DNA from: Natranaeroarchaeum sulfidigenes
GTDB taxonomy: Archaea > Halobacteriota > Halobacteria > Halobacteriales > Natronoarchaeaceae
DNA: 64,000 nucleotides
Direction: 5' to 3'
Assembly: GCF_017094485.1 (NCBI RefSeq)
Contig: NZ_CP064786.1
Location: 1,116,001-1,180,000 of the forward strand
The translations under genes were made by a program, and so were the position numbers. Positions 28,361-37,242 of the stretch are shown in pieces. Within the stretch, counting starts at the first letter, position 1; each line of letters begins with the position of its first letter. Below the pieces are notes generated by a model, which did no database searches, was not told the origin of the DNA, and saw only the letters and a program-made list of their open reading frames with translations.

Positions 28361-28705
28361 TTACATCCCCTCCACGAGTCTGGTAAAGCGATCTGCCATC
28401 GTTTCGCGTCGGTCGATCTCCAGTCGGAGCGATCCGTCACCAACCTCGACGACGATCCGATCCAGATTCATCGCATACAGCGTGTGGTGGTGCCCGCCGG
28501 ACGGATCCGGCTTCGTCGTCTCCTCAAGGAGGTCACACTGCCGGAGATCGTCGAGTCGACGATACACGGTCGGTTTCGACGCATCACAGCGCTCGGAAAG
28601 ATCTGATGCGGACATGGGTTGGCTGCTGATTTCGGTGAGGATCCGTCTCGCCGTCTCGTCTTCGATCAGGGCGGCAACCGCTTCCAGATCGGGCTCCTCA
28701 CTCAC
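28361..28705 (-). CDS. Winged-helix transcriptional regulator (ArsR-like)
   Basis: 114 residues. HTH block 'DETARRILTEISSQPMSASDLSERCDASKPTVYRRLDDLRQCDLLEE', a beta wing with 'GGHHHTLYAMNLDRI', and a helical C-terminus. The next gene, encoding a membrane protein, starts 1 bp after its stop, the usual haloarchaeal wHTH/membrane-protein pair. It may regulate itself and the flanking aldo/keto reductase region (inference). Confidence 0.8.
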   Translation of the reverse strand: MSEEPDLEAVAALIEDETARRILTEISSQPMSASDLSERCDASKPTVYRRLDDLRQCDLLEETTKPDPSGGHHHTLYAMNLDRIVVEVGDGSLRLEIDRRETMADRFTRLVEGM

Positions 28706-28807
28706 GATACGAACACTGTCTGTCAGTACTCATAAATCGGTTTCGGCGACTTCAGTCAGTGAAGTCCTGCTCGGGGTGCTATACTCCCAGTCCCTGCATT
28801 GCTAGCT

Positions 28808-29197
28808 ATGTCAGCATACGACCGCGCGGATTCGACCGAGATCGATCCGGACCGACTCCGACTACTCGACCGATCGTCGACGCTGGTTTCGCTCGGCCTG
28901 TTGGCGGCGATGGTGGTCGCATCCGCTCTCGCGTACGCCACACTTCCCAGCACAGTCACGGTTCACTGGCAGATCGGTATCGATGGCTCGCTTTCCACCC
29001 GGACGGTGGGGCGTACGATCGGCGTCACGATCATGCCCGTCATCGCCGCGACGACGTGGACGGCCCTCGAAGCAATAGGCAGGTGGCTTGGCTCCCGGGA
29101 CGAACTTGTCGGGGTGGTCTGCTCCGTCCTTGCCGCCGCGACGGTCACTATCGTTGCCCTCGCCCACGTGCTTGTGCTGGGTCTCAACCTGCTTTGA
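28808..29197 (+). CDS. DUF1648-type membrane protein
   Basis: 129 residues. Helix 'STLVSLGLLAAMVVASALAY', then the DUF1648 signature 'LPSTVTVHWQIGIDG', then two more hydrophobic segments. Such proteins are membrane-bound and of unknown role, often near small regulators. ATG 28808 is preferred over one 9 bp upstream. It lies divergent to the wHTH gene. Confidence 0.7.
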   Translation: MSAYDRADSTEIDPDRLRLLDRSSTLVSLGLLAAMVVASALAYATLPSTVTVHWQIGIDGSLSTRTVGRTIGVTIMPVIAATTWTALEAIGRWLGSRDELVGVVCSVLAAATVTIVALAHVLVLGLNLL

Positions 29198-29220
29198 TCA
29201 GCGCAAGATCGCAAACCACT

Positions 29221-29234
29221 ACCCGCAAGCGGGT
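29221..29234. promoter_or_regulatory. Short hairpin before aldo/keto reductase 2
   Basis: ACCCGC-AA-GCGGGT is a perfect 6-bp stem ending 11 bp before the ATG at 29246. It could terminate the upstream DUF1648 transcript or influence translation or transcription of the reductase gene. No comparable element precedes paralogue 1. Confidence 0.35.
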
Positions 29235-29245
29235 AAACCCCGACC

Positions 29246-30112
29246 ATGGCAAGTGCCAACCAGAGCGACACCTTCGAGATCGGCGGCGACCTGACTGTCC
29301 ACCGACTCGGCTTCGGCGCGATGCGTCTCACCGGCGAGCACGTCACGGGCGAGCCAGACGATGTAGAGAACGCGCGCGACGTACTCCGTCGGGCGATCGA
29401 TCTCGGCGTCGATTTCATCGACACCGCGGATTCGTACGGTCCCTCGGTGAGCGAACGACTGATCGGCGAGACGCTCATGACAGATCCCGAGTACCGCGAC
29501 GAGGTCGTCGTCGCCACCAAGGGCGGCCTGATCAGACAGGTCGACGAAGGCTTCGAGTGGGCACGCCACGGTCATCCCGGCTATCTCCAGCACGCAGCCT
29601 ACACCAGCCGCGACCGGCTGCGCGTCGACCAAATCGATCTCTACCAGCTCCATCGCGTGGACCCCGAGTATCCGATGGCCGACCAGCTTCACGCGCTCGC
29701 CGAACTCAAAGACGAGGGTGTAATCGGTCACATCGGGCTGAGCAACGTGAGCGTCGACCAGCTCGAGGCGGCTCGTGAGATCGTCGACGTGGCGACAGTA
29801 CAGAACCAGTACAACGTCGCCAACCGCGAACACGAGGACGTCTTGCAGGCCTGCGAGAACTATGGTATCGGCTTCATGCCGTACTCGCCGATTGCGTCGG
29901 GTGAGCTAGGCGAGTACGCAGATCTGCTCGACGACATTGCCGGGACACACGACGCCACCCGATATCAGATAGCGCTCGCATGGCTGCTCGAACGATCGGA
30001 GAACCTCCTGCCAATTCCTGGCACGTCCTCGCTGGAGCATCTCGAAGCCAATATCGCGGCCTCGACGATCGAGCTCAGCGATGAGGAGCTGGCACGGCTC
30101 GACGACAAATAA
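29246..30112 (+). CDS. Aldo/keto reductase (paralogue 2)
   Basis: 288 residues, closely similar to the protein at 27181 along its whole length (DTFEIGGDLTVHRLGFGAMR; PIPGTSSLEHLEANIAAS). Tetrad: D59 and Y64 in DFIDTADSYGP, Lys in VATKGG, His in YQLHRVD. The duplication is separated by the wHTH/membrane-protein/DUF1648 block. Ends exactly one base before the convergent small gene at 30113. Confidence 0.9.
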   Translation: MASANQSDTFEIGGDLTVHRLGFGAMRLTGEHVTGEPDDVENARDVLRRAIDLGVDFIDTADSYGPSVSERLIGETLMTDPEYRDEVVVATKGGLIRQVDEGFEWARHGHPGYLQHAAYTSRDRLRVDQIDLYQLHRVDPEYPMADQLHALAELKDEGVIGHIGLSNVSVDQLEAAREIVDVATVQNQYNVANREHEDVLQACENYGIGFMPYSPIASGELGEYADLLDDIAGTHDATRYQIALAWLLERSENLLPIPGTSSLEHLEANIAASTIELSDEELARLDDK

Positions 30113-30394
30113 CTACTCGTCCGCTGCTTCTACTTTGTCGGCGTGTGTCTCTAGATCACTCGCCAGCGTTCTGGCCTGCTCCGGCGTCAGGTGTAGCTCT
30201 TCCATATGGGCAGGGAGATGCTCCTCGCTCATGTTGTCGATCTCCAGCTGAAGTTTCACCTCGTCGGGGTTCTTTCGTGGCGATGTCGCGTTCAGGACGG
30301 CAAAGGACTCCTCCTCGAACTCGTGGCCCGTTACCGTGGCATCGATCAGGTCAAACGTGGTGTAGGCGTTGACTTTCATCAACCGATCCGGCAT
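30113..30394 (-). CDS. Conserved haloarchaeal small protein (DUF6360-like)
   Basis: 93 residues, acidic: MPDRLMKVNAYTTFDLIDATVTGHEFEEESFAVLN..., then 'TSPRKNPDEVKLQLEIDN' and a helical 'LTPEQARTLASDLETHADKVE'. I think it belongs to the haloarchaeal DUF6360 family. Function unknown; no motif for catalysis. A later in-frame ATG (residue 6) is possible. Confidence 0.68.
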   Translation of the reverse strand: MPDRLMKVNAYTTFDLIDATVTGHEFEEESFAVLNATSPRKNPDEVKLQLEIDNMSEEHLPAHMEELHLTPEQARTLASDLETHADKVEAADE

Positions 30395-30442
30395 ATCTGT
30401 GAGATGGCTGTGGAACCACTTAGCTCCGCGGTCCTTGTATCG

Positions 30443-30880
30443 CTACGACTCGACAATTCCTTTCATACTCGTGATATTGATCCGGACGGTGCGAAACTCG
30501 ATTTCATCAGTCGGTCGATCGAAAATCCGCACATACGGGATGTCGAGTTGTTCACCGTGCTCTTCGAGTGCCGAGTCGAGTGTATTGTCCGATATCTCTT
30601 CGAGGTGGCCTTCTATCACGACGCTTTTCCACCCCTCATCGGTGTCGTCGTAGACGACAAGCGATGCGTGATCGGTTGCCTTGGCGTACCGTCGCTTCTG
30701 GCTCCCTGAGGCGTACCCCAGCCGGAGGTAGACGCACTGTTGCTCTCCGTCGTAGAAGAACGATACCGGTACTGCGTATGCGTCCGACGCTTTCGCAAGT
30801 GCAAGTACCCCAGTTCCCTGATCCTGTAGAAACTCCCTGATCTCGATGGAGTCCATTGTCGTGGCCGCCTGTTCGGTCAT
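30443..30880 (-). CDS. Pyridoxamine 5'-phosphate oxidase-family (FMN-binding split-barrel) protein
   Basis: 145 residues. 'GVLALAKASDAYAVPVSFFYDGEQQCVYLRLGYASGSQKRRYAKATDHASLVVYD' is the split-barrel flavin-binding pattern, followed by 'GWKSVVIEGHLEEI'. Probably binds FMN, F420 or heme; true PNPOx activity is unlikely. Monocistronic in appearance. Confidence 0.8.
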   Translation of the reverse strand: MTEQAATTMDSIEIREFLQDQGTGVLALAKASDAYAVPVSFFYDGEQQCVYLRLGYASGSQKRRYAKATDHASLVVYDDTDEGWKSVVIEGHLEEISDNTLDSALEEHGEQLDIPYVRIFDRPTDEIEFRTVRINITSMKGIVES

Positions 30881-30953
30881 GCACTATTGTTAGTAATATA
30901 AACACTTCAATTCGAGGGGCGCATACGAGTCGTACAGACTGGGTTCAGTGGAC

Positions 30954-31286
30954 TCACCGCACCATCGTCAACAGCATCTTGAACGACTCCTTGCCCTCCA
31001 GAGCGTGTGGTTCGTTTGCCGGGAACACCAGCGACTCACCGCCGTTCACCTCGTACTCATCGTCGTCAATGGTCGCCGTCGCCGTACCGTCGAGGACCTG
31101 CATAATCGCATCGTGAGGTGCAGTGTGTTCGCTGATCGTCTGTCCCTCGGCCACGGCAAAGAGCGTGACTGTCGCTGACTCCTCATCGATCAGCGTCCGG
31201 CTCACGATCGCACCGGATTGATACTCCAGTAGATCAGTGAGATCAAAAACGTCACCGGTCAGGTCGTCGAGTTGATTATCATCCAT
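30954..31286 (-). CDS. Cupin-domain protein
   Basis: 110 residues. Single cupin: 'VAEGQTISEHTAPHDAIMQVLDGTATATIDDDEYEVNGGESLVFPANEPHALEG', with the metal-binding His/Glu pattern partly kept (H in SEHTAPHD, H in EPHAL). The start codon lies 14 bp from an inserted ISH8-type element, so its native promoter has been displaced. Confidence 0.82.
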   Translation of the reverse strand: MDDNQLDDLTGDVFDLTDLLEYQSGAIVSRTLIDEESATVTLFAVAEGQTISEHTAPHDAIMQVLDGTATATIDDDEYEVNGGESLVFPANEPHALEGKESFKMLLTMVR

Positions 31287-31300
31287 AGTACCCCTGAGGT

Positions 31301-32703
31301 CATTCGTCTTTAGCTAAGCCTCACACCTTGGTTGCGTAGCGGTAGCGAGCGTCTCTTGTAAGATCGGTCGTTGCTGATGAATCTTCTGTGCCTCTTCGAT
31401 CAGCCGTTCCAGCAACGGCGGTGGCGAGTAGCCGAGGTATTCGCCAAGTTCGTGAAGAATGAGCTGGGCGTGCGACCGGAAGGTCGCCGCCCAGCGTTCC
31501 GGTGGAAACACGATCTCGTCGGCAGCCTGCTCAGAGACCAGATCCAACAACTCACGGCTCACTAGCAGCGACAGCAACGCCGCATACAGCAAAATCTCCA
31601 CCACAACAGGGTTGCTCGTGTCGAACTCATCTAGTTCGTATTGCGTCTTCAACTCACGAAACAGCGTTTCTACCTCCCATCGACACCGATACAGCGTCCC
31701 TAGATCTGCCGGGAGAAACTCTTCTCTCGGTAGATTTGTGATGTACAGATGGTAGTCGTCGGCGTCCTCGTCCCGGACGCCGACGACGCGGAACCGCTTC
31801 GTGTCTAGCGACCGTGTTCCCTCGTACTGACCCCGCTTGAACTCCGCTTCGACCTCTACGTCAATGTACTCCCGCGAGAGATCACCGACCACGTCGTGGA
31901 TCTTCTCCCCTTCTAAGGGAATGGCGCGCCCGCGCCATTCCCGTAACTCCTCTGTTATCACCGGATTCGCGTTCTGCTTCAACCGGCTCACGAAGTAGCC
32001 GTCGTTCTCGTCGATCAGCGCAAAGCGGCGGTACTTGAAGTACGCTAGGTCGAACAAAACCAGTCGTCCATGCAGCCACGATCCCGCCTTGAACAACGTG
32101 CTGTCGTGCGCTTTTTCATCGGTCACGTCAATCCGTTCAATCGTCTGATCGGTGGCATTGTGGAGCAGGTGGAGCTTCGCTCCAGCCTGCTCCTCGTGGC
32201 GAGCTTGGAACTCGTCGGAAAGGAACTCGTGCAACCGCAACACCGTTCCATCAGCGATCATCACGTCCCTGAATCGGTCGATATCAGCGTCAACAGCGTT
32301 GGGAACAGCGACCTCGTCGAGACCACGCTCGACGAGGTCGCGGAGATACTCTGCAAGTGACGGCGTCAACCGGTGATAGAAGCCACCAGGAGAGATGGTC
32401 TCATCGGCTGTGGAGTTGTAGCTACGCCTGAACCCAGCGAGTGTTCGGCTCTCGCCTGCGGCGAAGCCGAACACGAGCGCCCACACGAGGACGGGGATCT
32501 GAAGTTTGCCCTCACGCTCGACCACGCCGAGTTCCTCGGCGTGCTCTTCGAGGAACTCAGAGGGAAACAGTGTAGTAAGCCGACGCATGATTCTTGATGA
32601 GGAGGCGTCTTGGTGCACACTTGCCGCCTCCTCATTCCTCTCAAAAAGTAGCCTCGATAAGCCATTGCTGTCACGCGGTTCTTCGCTTAGCTAAAGACGA
32701 ATG
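31301..32703 (-). mobile_element. Complete IS4-family, ISH8-type insertion sequence
   Basis: 1403 bp. Perfect 19-bp terminal inverted repeats: CATTCGTCTTTAGCTAAGC at 31301-31319 and its reverse complement at 32685-32703. A 10-bp direct target duplication CCCCTGAGGT lies at 31291-31300 and 32704-32713. It contains one intact transposase gene. Intact ends, gene and target repeats point to a recent insertion. Confidence 0.96.
31314..32588 (-). CDS. ISH8-type IS4-family transposase
   Basis: 424 residues beginning MRRLTTLFPSEFLEEHAEELG, the ISH8 N-terminus. DDE residues lie in 'DVMIADGTVLRL', 'LVLFDLAYFKYRRF' and the IS4 signature 'YRCRWEVETLFRELK'. The reading frame is full-length and uninterrupted, so the element should be active. 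The start at 32588 is preferred over the ATG 10 codons upstream on family grounds. Confidence 0.95.
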   Translation of the reverse strand: MRRLTTLFPSEFLEEHAEELGVVEREGKLQIPVLVWALVFGFAAGESRTLAGFRRSYNSTADETISPGGFYHRLTPSLAEYLRDLVERGLDEVAVPNAVDADIDRFRDVMIADGTVLRLHEFLSDEFQARHEEQAGAKLHLLHNATDQTIERIDVTDEKAHDSTLFKAGSWLHGRLVLFDLAYFKYRRFALIDENDGYFVSRLKQNANPVITEELREWRGRAIPLEGEKIHDVVGDLSREYIDVEVEAEFKRGQYEGTRSLDTKRFRVVGVRDEDADDYHLYITNLPREEFLPADLGTLYRCRWEVETLFRELKTQYELDEFDTSNPVVVEILLYAALLSLLVSRELLDLVSEQAADEIVFPPERWAATFRSHAQLILHELGEYLGYSPPPLLERLIEEAQKIHQQRPILQETLATATQPRCEA

Positions 32704-32769
32704 CCCCTGAGGTTGCAACTCTGGCACAAAAAACCGATTTCCCGATCATCTTCGGTATGACTACTGTTC

Positions 32770-33828
32770 TCAGAACGAATGAATTCCGATCGCCTGCATG
32801 AGCGTGAGTCCGCTCGCGAGCGCTCCGAGCAGATATCCTGCGATGGCTCCCCCGTTGAGCAGCGGGAGCCCGGCGTGTGCACGGCCTTCAAGCACCATCC
32901 GCAGGAGAATCACGAGGCCGACGATCGTCCCGACCATCGCACCGAGTGCGGGGAGGTTCATCGCGACGACCGGGAGATCGAACCCCGGTGCGACCTCGGC
33001 CGGGATGAAGAAAGCGGCACTGGCGACCAGAATCGTCGGCATGACGGCGTCTCCGAGCCCGATAAAGAGGGCATCTCGGACGCCGTTATCTGCCCCGCTG
33101 GCTCCGTCCGTTACCGTCTCATTCTCCGGTGCGTCGGCGTCCGGTTCGGTCCCGGAAGTGTCCCGGTCAACCTCCCTCCCGTCGGCCGTCGGGTCGTCAG
33201 TCATTTCCTCACCAGCGCCCGCCTCCCGGAACGAGTACGAGAGTGAGGTCGGGATGACGAGCAGCACGGGAATCTTCTGTCCCATCACGCCGTCAGCGAG
33301 GGTAAGCATGTGTTTCGTCTTGTAGACGCTGATGGCGTCGTACACCGCGAGTACGACGAGGAAAGCGATCGCTGGCAGGAGGCCGAAACTGATGCCGAAC
33401 ATCCCTGCGGCCCCCGCGCCCATCAGGACTCCAGCGGTGTCGATGACGTACCACTCGGGATGATAGATCAGTCCGACGATAACGCCAAGGGCGGCCAGGA
33501 TCGGAAGGAGGGCGAGCGGTACGCCGGCGACGGCACCGCCGGGAACGACGGCGTTCAGGACGTACCACGTGAGCATCCCACTGACGCCGATGACGCTCGC
33601 CCGGATCAGCCACTCGGCCTCGTACTTGATCACCGCGAGCATGACGCCGGTTGCCACGAGTAGTACCGCAAAGAAGAGCGCGCTGTTCGCCGGATCCGAG
33701 GGGTCTTCGACCGCCTGATACTCCGCCTGCTGGAAGGGCTCGACGAGCGCGAGTGCGCCCAACTGGACGAGCACGAACAGGGCGACCGTCCCCACGACAG
33801 CCGCGCCGAGCCGCGTTCGATCGTTCAT
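32770..33828 (-). CDS. Presenilin/signal-peptide-peptidase-type (A22) membrane aspartyl protease
   Basis: 352 residues with about nine hydrophobic segments. Catalytic Asp pair: D174 in 'AVYDAISVY' and D270 in 'FIGLGDAVMP'. The C-terminal PAL-type motif reads AGLPLLNGGAIAGYL rather than PALP. A disordered acidic loop of about 45 residues separates the two catalytic halves. It cleaves membrane helices within the bilayer; the substrate is unknown. Start 33828 fits the first membrane helix. The gap 33829-34098 is AT-rich and looks like a divergent promoter region, with nothing else seen. Confidence 0.85.
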   Translation of the reverse strand: MNDRTRLGAAVVGTVALFVLVQLGALALVEPFQQAEYQAVEDPSDPANSALFFAVLLVATGVMLAVIKYEAEWLIRASVIGVSGMLTWYVLNAVVPGGAVAGVPLALLPILAALGVIVGLIYHPEWYVIDTAGVLMGAGAAGMFGISFGLLPAIAFLVVLAVYDAISVYKTKHMLTLADGVMGQKIPVLLVIPTSLSYSFREAGAGEEMTDDPTADGREVDRDTSGTEPDADAPENETVTDGASGADNGVRDALFIGLGDAVMPTILVASAAFFIPAEVAPGFDLPVVAMNLPALGAMVGTIVGLVILLRMVLEGRAHAGLPLLNGGAIAGYLLGALASGLTLMQAIGIHSF

Positions 33829-34098
33829 ACCTCTCCTTACTGATGGGGGATAATCGGCGTTGTGTTGTCGGACAGTCCTCGATATCCCGGACGGATAGTC
33901 GCGTTTGGAGTGGGGAGCTACCCCGGTCAAACATAAATATTTTAAATTATTGTTCTAAAACAAAATGCATGAGTGAATAGTAAATATATGCGGTACAATA
34001 TAGATACGTATTAGTACGTTTTTCACCGCTTTGAGAGTCTCTATCGACGATTTGCTCTCCGAAAGTTATTTGATACTACTCTATTAACGCCAACACGA

Positions 34099-35217
34099 AT
34101 GTCTGACAGAAGCCGTCCATCGGCTGACACACGGCGTAGTTTTCTGACCAAAACCGGTGCTGTTGGCGCTGTCGCGTTGGCTGGTTGTCTCGGTGACGAC
34201 GACGATGGAGCTATCACGTGGGTCATGAACCCAGCAGAGGATACCATTGACATCGAAGTCCAGTATCAGCCGCTGTTCGAGCTGATCGAGGACGAATTCG
34301 ACGTAGAGATCGAGGGACTTCCTACCCAGAGTTACTCGGGGACCTCGGAGGAACTGAACCGTGCCGGTGACGGAGATCGGATTATTGCGGACACCTCGCC
34401 TGGTGCGGTACCGGATCTTGGACCCGAGGAGATCGATGTCGTCGGAATGCGCGAAGCGTTCGGCGCGGAGCTATACTTCGGCACGCTCGTTACGACTCCC
34501 GACAGTGGGATCAACGAGGTGTCGGATCTGGAAGGGGAAACCGTTGCGATGGCCGACGTCGGGTCGGTGTCCGGAGGGATGGCCCCGATGTGGATGCTCC
34601 AGGACAAAGGGCTGGATATCGGAAACGCACCCGAGGGGGGAAGCGCGGAGGACTTCGACCTGCGAAGCGGCGTCGCACACGACCTCGCTGTCGAAGAGCT
34701 CATCGAGGACGATACGGTGGTAGCGGCAGGCGCCGGTGAGTTCGCTTCGATTCCGCACGTTCCGGTCGACCAGATCGAAGGCGAGTATGAGGACCTCTAC
34801 GAGACCTCACCCGAGGTCGACATCGCAGGCTCTCGCGATCCGGAGCTTAAGTTGCTGGACGTCTCACCCGCGATCCCCCGAGCACCGATCGTCATCAACA
34901 CGGCATGGGAAGAAGATATCCGGTTCGATATCGAGGAGTTCATGCGTGATCTGTCGGCCGAGGACTTTCAGCACGATCCGTTCACTCTGGCCGACGAACT
35001 CGATCTCAGCCTGCCGGAGGGACTGCTCGAAGACTACGCCGACGGCGAACTCGACACGGACGATTACGACCTGAGTGAGGATCAGGAAGACGACTGGGAG
35101 GACTTCAACGACCACGAACTGTGGTTCAGCGGTATCGTCGAGGCAACCCATGAGGACTACGACCCGGTCAACGACTTCGCGGAAGACCTCGGAATCGGCT
35201 TCGACGAGATAGAGTAA
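34099..35217 (+). CDS. phnD: PhnD-type substrate-binding lipoprotein (phosphonate/phosphate ABC transporter)
   Basis: 372 residues. Tat lipoprotein signal: RR at 12-13, hydrophobic stretch and lipobox Cys30 (AVALAGC). The body follows the PhnD pattern: 'AEDTIDIEVQYQPLFELIEDEF', 'VTTPDSGINEVSDLEGETVAMADVGSVSGG' and 'IPRAPIVINTAW'. Exported folded by the twin-arginine route and anchored outside. First gene of the phnDCE operon. Confidence 0.87.
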   Translation: MSDRSRPSADTRRSFLTKTGAVGAVALAGCLGDDDDGAITWVMNPAEDTIDIEVQYQPLFELIEDEFDVEIEGLPTQSYSGTSEELNRAGDGDRIIADTSPGAVPDLGPEEIDVVGMREAFGAELYFGTLVTTPDSGINEVSDLEGETVAMADVGSVSGGMAPMWMLQDKGLDIGNAPEGGSAEDFDLRSGVAHDLAVEELIEDDTVVAAGAGEFASIPHVPVDQIEGEYEDLYETSPEVDIAGSRDPELKLLDVSPAIPRAPIVINTAWEEDIRFDIEEFMRDLSAEDFQHDPFTLADELDLSLPEGLLEDYADGELDTDDYDLSEDQEDDWEDFNDHELWFSGIVEATHEDYDPVNDFAEDLGIGFDEIE

Positions 35218-35253
35218 GTGATAAACGAAGCCGCTTCAAAATCAGGATATCAA

Positions 35254-36060
35254 ATGTCCAAAATAGTCGTCGATAACCTCCGGAAGACCTACGGAGACAC
35301 CGTCGCTCTCGATGACGTCTCGTTCGAGGTCCCGGCGGGAGAGTTCGTCATTATCCTCGGCGTCTCCGGTTCGGGGAAATCGACTCTTCTTCGATGTATG
35401 TCTGCGCTCACTGAGCCGACAGAAGGACAGGTGCTGATTGACGGTGAACCGATGACGACCACACGCCCCGAAGTCGCGATGATTTTCCAGCAGCACAACA
35501 TCGTCGGGGACATGAGTGCATACTCGAACGCGCTGTCGGGTGGGATCAACCGAACGGGACTTCTCGAAAGCATCTTTCAGCTACACGATGACGAGGAGAA
35601 ACAGCGCGCCCTCGAAGCGCTCGATACCGTCGGCCTGCTGGACGAGGCCGAAAAGAAGGGACGGCGGATGAGCGGCGGCCAGCAACAGCGTGTGGGTATC
35701 GCCCGCGCGCTCACTCAGTTGCCGGAGGTCCTGCTCGCCGACGAGCCAGTCGCGAGTCTCGATCCCGGGAGCGCACAGGACGTGATGCGGTACATGCAAC
35801 ATGCCTCCGAGGAGCGTGCGCTGACGACGTTTATCAGTCTGCATCAGGTCAATATCGCCCGGAAGTACGGCCAGCGATTTATCGGCCTCCACGATGGGAA
35901 GAAGGTGTTCGACGGCTATCGTGAGGACCTCACGATCGACGCTGTCGACAAGATCTACGGGGAGATCGACACCGATGGGATGTTCGTCACCGACGAGGCC
36001 GACACACCGTCCGATGAACTGGCCGATGGCGCAAGTAAACATACGGAGGCAAAGCCGTGA
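35254..36060 (+). CDS. phnC: PhnC-type ABC transporter ATP-binding protein
   Basis: 268 residues. Walker A GVSGSGKST, signature 'MSGGQQQRVGIARAL', Walker B 'VLLADEPVASLD'. It couples ATP hydrolysis to import through PhnE. ATG 35254 is chosen because MSKIVVDNLRKTYGD is the family start; an in-frame GTG at 35218, directly after the phnD stop, would add 12 residues. No phn lyase genes are adjacent, so phosphonate, phosphite and phosphate all remain possible substrates. Confidence 0.87.
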   Translation: MSKIVVDNLRKTYGDTVALDDVSFEVPAGEFVIILGVSGSGKSTLLRCMSALTEPTEGQVLIDGEPMTTTRPEVAMIFQQHNIVGDMSAYSNALSGGINRTGLLESIFQLHDDEEKQRALEALDTVGLLDEAEKKGRRMSGGQQQRVGIARALTQLPEVLLADEPVASLDPGSAQDVMRYMQHASEERALTTFISLHQVNIARKYGQRFIGLHDGKKVFDGYREDLTIDAVDKIYGEIDTDGMFVTDEADTPSDELADGASKHTEAKP

Positions 36061-37151
36061 CCGAGAGCACCGACTCGGCGGAAACCGCGTCTGATGGCGG
36101 CGTCGAACCGACTCGCCGCCTCGAATCTGCGAGCGCAAAAGTAAATGAACAGTTCGAGAACATCCGTCGAACGCGCCGGCGTCGCGCTGTCGGCTGGGTG
36201 GGGTTCGTCGTTGCACTCGGATTTATCACCTTGCAGGGGCTCGCTGCAACCGAGTTTTTCGACGAACGGACGAACTTCACCTGGAGCCACTTCGCCGGGC
36301 GTATGGGTGATTACTTCCCGCGGACTGACGTTGCTGGTATCCCGTTTCTCGACATCTGGACCTACTGGGAGTTCATTAGCGCGAACGACCTGATCTACGA
36401 TGCCGAGATCGGTGGCCTGCTGTTCCAGTTCCCACCGAACGCGGGCGATCTATACGCCTTCTTCTTTCAGGAGATGGGCGTGTTCGCCATCTTCGGCGAG
36501 GCCGGAATCACACTTGCGATGGGACTCGTGGGGACGATCCTTGGCTTCCCGCTTGCGCTCCTGTTTAGCGTGCTCGGCTCCGAGCGGGTCACGCCGTTCC
36601 CGATCAATTTCATCTTCCGCGGGATCATGTCCTTCATTCGCGCGATTCCGGCGATCATCTGGGCGCTGATCTTCGTCGCCCTCGTCGGTCTCGGTGCTGC
36701 TGCCGCGACGCTTGCCATCGCCCTGAACACCATCGGTAATCTCGGTCGGCTGTTCGTCGAGGAGCTCGAAGAGCTCGAAGACGGGCCAATCGAGGCGATG
36801 CGGACGACCGGCGCGAACAAGCCACAGGTCGTCTTCTTCGGTATGTTGAGTCAGGTTAAGACCTCCTTCATCGCGTGGACGCTGTACATCTTCGAGATCA
36901 ACGTCCGGTCGGCAGTCACCGTCGGCGTCATCGGTGCGGGCGGACTGGGTGCGGTCGTCGCGACCCAGGAGGCACGGCTCGTCTTCGAGAACATGATGGC
37001 GACGCTCTTTGTCATCTTCGTGCTCATCTTCCTCGTCGAGCTGTTCAGCCAGCGTCTTCGCGCCCGCCTGCGGTCGAACCAGGAGAAAAAGAGTATCTAC
37101 CAGCTGATCGTCGGCTTCCCGCAGCGAATGGCCGACTCGATCATCCGGTAA
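36057..37151 (+). CDS. phnE: PhnE-type ABC transporter permease
   Basis: 364 residues. An N-terminal cytosolic stretch of about 50 residues, a first helix, then a roughly 70-residue extracytoplasmic segment and a five-helix permease domain with 'FRGIMSFIRAIPAIIWALIF' and the EAA-like loop 'EELEELEDGPIEAMRTTGANKPQVVFFG'. GTG start overlapping phnC by 4 bp. Confidence 0.86.
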   Translation: MTESTDSAETASDGGVEPTRRLESASAKVNEQFENIRRTRRRRAVGWVGFVVALGFITLQGLAATEFFDERTNFTWSHFAGRMGDYFPRTDVAGIPFLDIWTYWEFISANDLIYDAEIGGLLFQFPPNAGDLYAFFFQEMGVFAIFGEAGITLAMGLVGTILGFPLALLFSVLGSERVTPFPINFIFRGIMSFIRAIPAIIWALIFVALVGLGAAAATLAIALNTIGNLGRLFVEELEELEDGPIEAMRTTGANKPQVVFFGMLSQVKTSFIAWTLYIFEINVRSAVTVGVIGAGGLGAVVATQEARLVFENMMATLFVIFVLIFLVELFSQRLRARLRSNQEKKSIYQLIVGFPQRMADSIIR

Positions 37152-37242
37152 GTATCTCTCCCCGGTTTTCCCGAGTCCTCCCGTACTTTCGAAGCTCGCA
37201 TCGCCCGAGAATCGCAGATATGCTTATCAAACTCGATCCACG

